A stretch of 6,844 nucleotides of DNA, taken from the NCBI GenBank assembly GCA_003650505.1, contig QMQL01000044.1, positions 1 to 6,844 of the forward strand. The letters are read 5' to 3'. The position numbers and the translations under genes are program-made. The notes below the pieces were generated by a model, which was not told the DNA's origin, ran no database searches, and saw only the letters and a program-made list of their open reading frames with translations. Of the stretch, positions 5,386-6,844 are shown one piece after another; within the stretch, counting starts at the first letter, position 1; each line of letters starts with the position of its first letter. This stretch comes from Candidatus Acetothermia bacterium (GTDB taxonomy: Bacteria; Bipolaricaulota; Bipolaricaulia; UBA7950; UBA9294).

Positions 5386-6657
5386 ATGGGAATGACGTTC
5401 GCAGAGAAGATCCTGGCAGAAAAGGCGGGGCTCGATCGCGTCGAACCGGGCCAGATTGTGACGGTAACACCCGATTTTTGCATGTCGCACGACAACACCG
5501 CCGCGATCGCCAAAATCTTTGCCAAAATTGGCGTTGACAGGGTGAAGGACCCGGAGCGGTTCGTGATCGTCCTCGACCACACCGTCCCCCCCTCGACCGA
5601 GAAGTACGCCCTCGGACACAAGGAGATCCGCCAATTCGTGGCGGAGCAGGGTATCACCCAATTCTACGACGGGGGGGTCGGGATCTGCCACCAGGTCCTA
5701 CCGGAGAAGGGGTTCGCCCTTCCCGGGACGCTGATTTTGGGATCTGACTCCCACACCACCACCTACGGCGCGTTCGGCGCGTTCTCCGCCGGGATCGGCC
5801 GCTCGGAGATGGCGGTCCTGTACGCAACATCGAAGATCTGGCTCAAGGTTCCGGAGAGCTTTAAGGTTGTCATAAACGGTGAGCTGCAGGGGGCTGTCAC
5901 CTCCAAGGATCTGATCTTAAAGATCATCGGCGATATCGGGGCCGACGGAGCGCTCTACCGCTCGATCGAGTTCACCGGCGAGGCGATCGCGGGGATGAGC
6001 CAAGCATCGCGGATGATCCTATCCAACATGGCGATCGAGTGCGGGGCGAAGAACGGCTACATCCCACCGGACGACGTGACGTTCCGGTTCCTCGAGGGTC
6101 GCGCCGTGCGCAAATACTATCCGGTCTACCCCGATCCGGACGCGCAGTACGAGAAGACCCTCGAGTTCGACGCTTCAAGCCTCGTCCCCCAAGTCGCCAA
6201 GCCCCACACCGTGGACGACGTCTCCCCGGTGGAAGAAGTGGCAGGGACGAAGATCGACCAGGCACTCCTCGGTACGTGCACCAACGGGAGGCTCGAGGAC
6301 CTCCGCCTGGCAGCGCGCATCCTCAAAGGAAAGAAGATCGCCAAGGGGGTGCGGATGCTGGTCCTTCCGGCATCGCAGGAGGTCCTGCTCGACGCCCTCG
6401 TCGAGGGGCTGATCGAGGCGTTCGTCCGCGCCGGTGCGCTCGTCCTCAATCCCGGCTGCGGGCCGTGCCTCGGTGCGCATCAGGGGGTCCTCGCCCCGGG
6501 AGAGGTATGTCTTTCCACCGCGAACCGGAACTTCAAGGGGAGGATGGGATCGCGCGATGCGCAGATTTACCTCGCCTCCCCGGCGACGGTCGCCGCGTCG
6601 GCCCTGACCGGGAAGATCACCGATCCGCGTGAGGTACTCGAAGGAGGTGCGAAATGA
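5386..6657 (+). CDS. LeuC/aconitase-family Fe-S hydro-lyase, large subunit
   Basis: This subunit carries the 4Fe-4S cluster of a two-subunit dehydratase that interconverts a hydroxy-acid and an unsaturated acid. Its 423 residues match the archaeal-type LeuC group (about 418). The cluster cysteines are Cys298 (LLGTCTNGRLEDL) and Cys358 and Cys361 (NPGCGPCLG). Other landmarks are DHTVPPSTEK (64-73), GVGICHQVLPE (97-107), GSDSHTTTYGAFGAF (119-133) and NRNFKGRMGS (380-389). Known members include isopropylmalate, homoaconitate, dimethylmalate and mesaconate/citramalate hydratases. MSHDNTAAI (33-41) and HTTTYGAFGAF (123-133) differ from THDGTAP and HTCT.GALGAF, which I expect in LeuC, so a substrate other than isopropylmalate is likely. 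No leuA or leuB is visible. The neighbouring citrate-lyase-type genes favour mesaconase (making citramalate) or an aconitase-like role. Cys101 is also found in the family. Its stop overlaps the next start as ATGA. Confidence 0.88.
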   Translation: MGMTFAEKILAEKAGLDRVEPGQIVTVTPDFCMSHDNTAAIAKIFAKIGVDRVKDPERFVIVLDHTVPPSTEKYALGHKEIRQFVAEQGITQFYDGGVGICHQVLPEKGFALPGTLILGSDSHTTTYGAFGAFSAGIGRSEMAVLYATSKIWLKVPESFKVVINGELQGAVTSKDLILKIIGDIGADGALYRSIEFTGEAIAGMSQASRMILSNMAIECGAKNGYIPPDDVTFRFLEGRAVRKYYPVYPDPDAQYEKTLEFDASSLVPQVAKPHTVDDVSPVEEVAGTKIDQALLGTCTNGRLEDLRLAARILKGKKIAKGVRMLVLPASQEVLLDALVEGLIEAFVRAGALVLNPGCGPCLGAHQGVLAPGEVCLSTANRNFKGRMGSRDAQIYLASPATVAASALTGKITDPREVLEGGAK

Positions 6658-6844
6658 TCGAAGGGCGTGTCTGGCGTTACGGCGACGATGTCAATACCGA
6701 CGTGATCTTCCCGGGGAAGTACACGTACCAGCCGCTCACCCCGGAGGAGATGGCGACCCATGCCCTGGAGGACCTCGACCCGAGCTTCGCCAAGGAGGTG
6801 AAAGAGGGGGATGTGATCGTCGCTGGCGCGAACTTCGGCTGCGG
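6654..6844 (+). CDS. LeuD/aconitase-family hydro-lyase, small subunit, N-terminal part
   Basis: Sixty-three codons are visible before the right edge. They show VWRYGDDVNTDVIFPGKY (6-23), PEEMATHALEDLDPSF (30-45) and GDVIVAGANFGC (52-63), the swivel-domain start of LeuD-type small subunits. This chain supplies part of the active site and pairs with the large subunit encoded just upstream. AAGGAGGT (6641-6648) lies 5 nt before the ATG, and the ATGA overlap couples the two genes, as expected for a heterodimer. The loop after GKY, which helps select the substrate in this family, reads TYQPLTPEE, whereas many isopropylmalate and homoaconitate enzymes begin it with YL; this supports an unusual substrate. 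The conserved GSSREH segment would lie just past the edge. Confidence 0.88.
   Translation, partial: MIEGRVWRYGDDVNTDVIFPGKYTYQPLTPEEMATHALEDLDPSFAKEVKEGDVIVAGANFGC

Overview
The window suggests a GC-rich (about 60% by eye) uncultured bacterium. Evidence for Bacteria is a textbook sigma70-type promoter, strong Shine-Dalgarno sites including one extended GGTGATC match to the 16S tail, and a Sec signal peptide without a lipobox. The style of the solute-binding protein reminds me of Candidatus Bipolaricaulota (Acetothermia) and similar anaerobic lineages. That placement is a memory-based guess at low confidence.

Layout. Positions 1-724 (minus strand) hold the N-terminal two hundred or so residues of a family 5 (peptide-type) ABC transporter solute-binding protein. 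Its GTG start is preceded by a leader of about 310 nt (roughly 725-1036, minus strand) that folds into several hairpins and is driven by TTGACG-N17-TATACT at 1042-1070. This leader is a candidate structured regulatory RNA that I could not assign to a known class. A short divergent control region (about 1071-1230) follows, and then a tight plus-strand operon starts.

The operon is: argF, ornithine carbamoyltransferase (1231-2142); a fused CitD-CitE, the citrate lyase acyl carrier protein joined to the beta subunit (2152-3312); citF, the alpha subunit (3309-4853); a small HD-domain metal-dependent phosphohydrolase of unknown role (4844-5380); a LeuC/aconitase-family Fe-S hydro-lyase large subunit (5386-6657); and the start of its LeuD-type small subunit (6654 to the window end). 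Gaps are 9 nt or less and most neighbours overlap, so these genes are almost certainly co-transcribed and translationally coupled.

How they may work together. A three-function lyase (ACP, acyl-transferase, acyl-lyase) sits next to a two-subunit Fe-S hydratase. In clostridial glutamate fermentation, mesaconase (LeuCD-like) makes (S)-citramalate, and citramalate lyase (a homologue of citrate lyase) splits it to acetate and pyruvate. The cluster fits that methylaspartate route at least as well as it fits citrate cleavage plus aconitase. A peptide-type binding protein on one side and ornithine carbamoyltransferase on the other would suit a peptide or amino-acid fermenter. This is inference: glutamate mutase, methylaspartate ammonia-lyase, and the citrate lyase maturation genes citC, citX and citG are not in the window.

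Points of most interest are the CitD-CitE fusion with an altered prosthetic-group loop, the HD protein embedded between lyase and hydratase genes, the long structured leader, and the N-terminally abridged solute-binding protein. I saw no tRNA, rRNA, CRISPR array, insertion sequence or phage gene.
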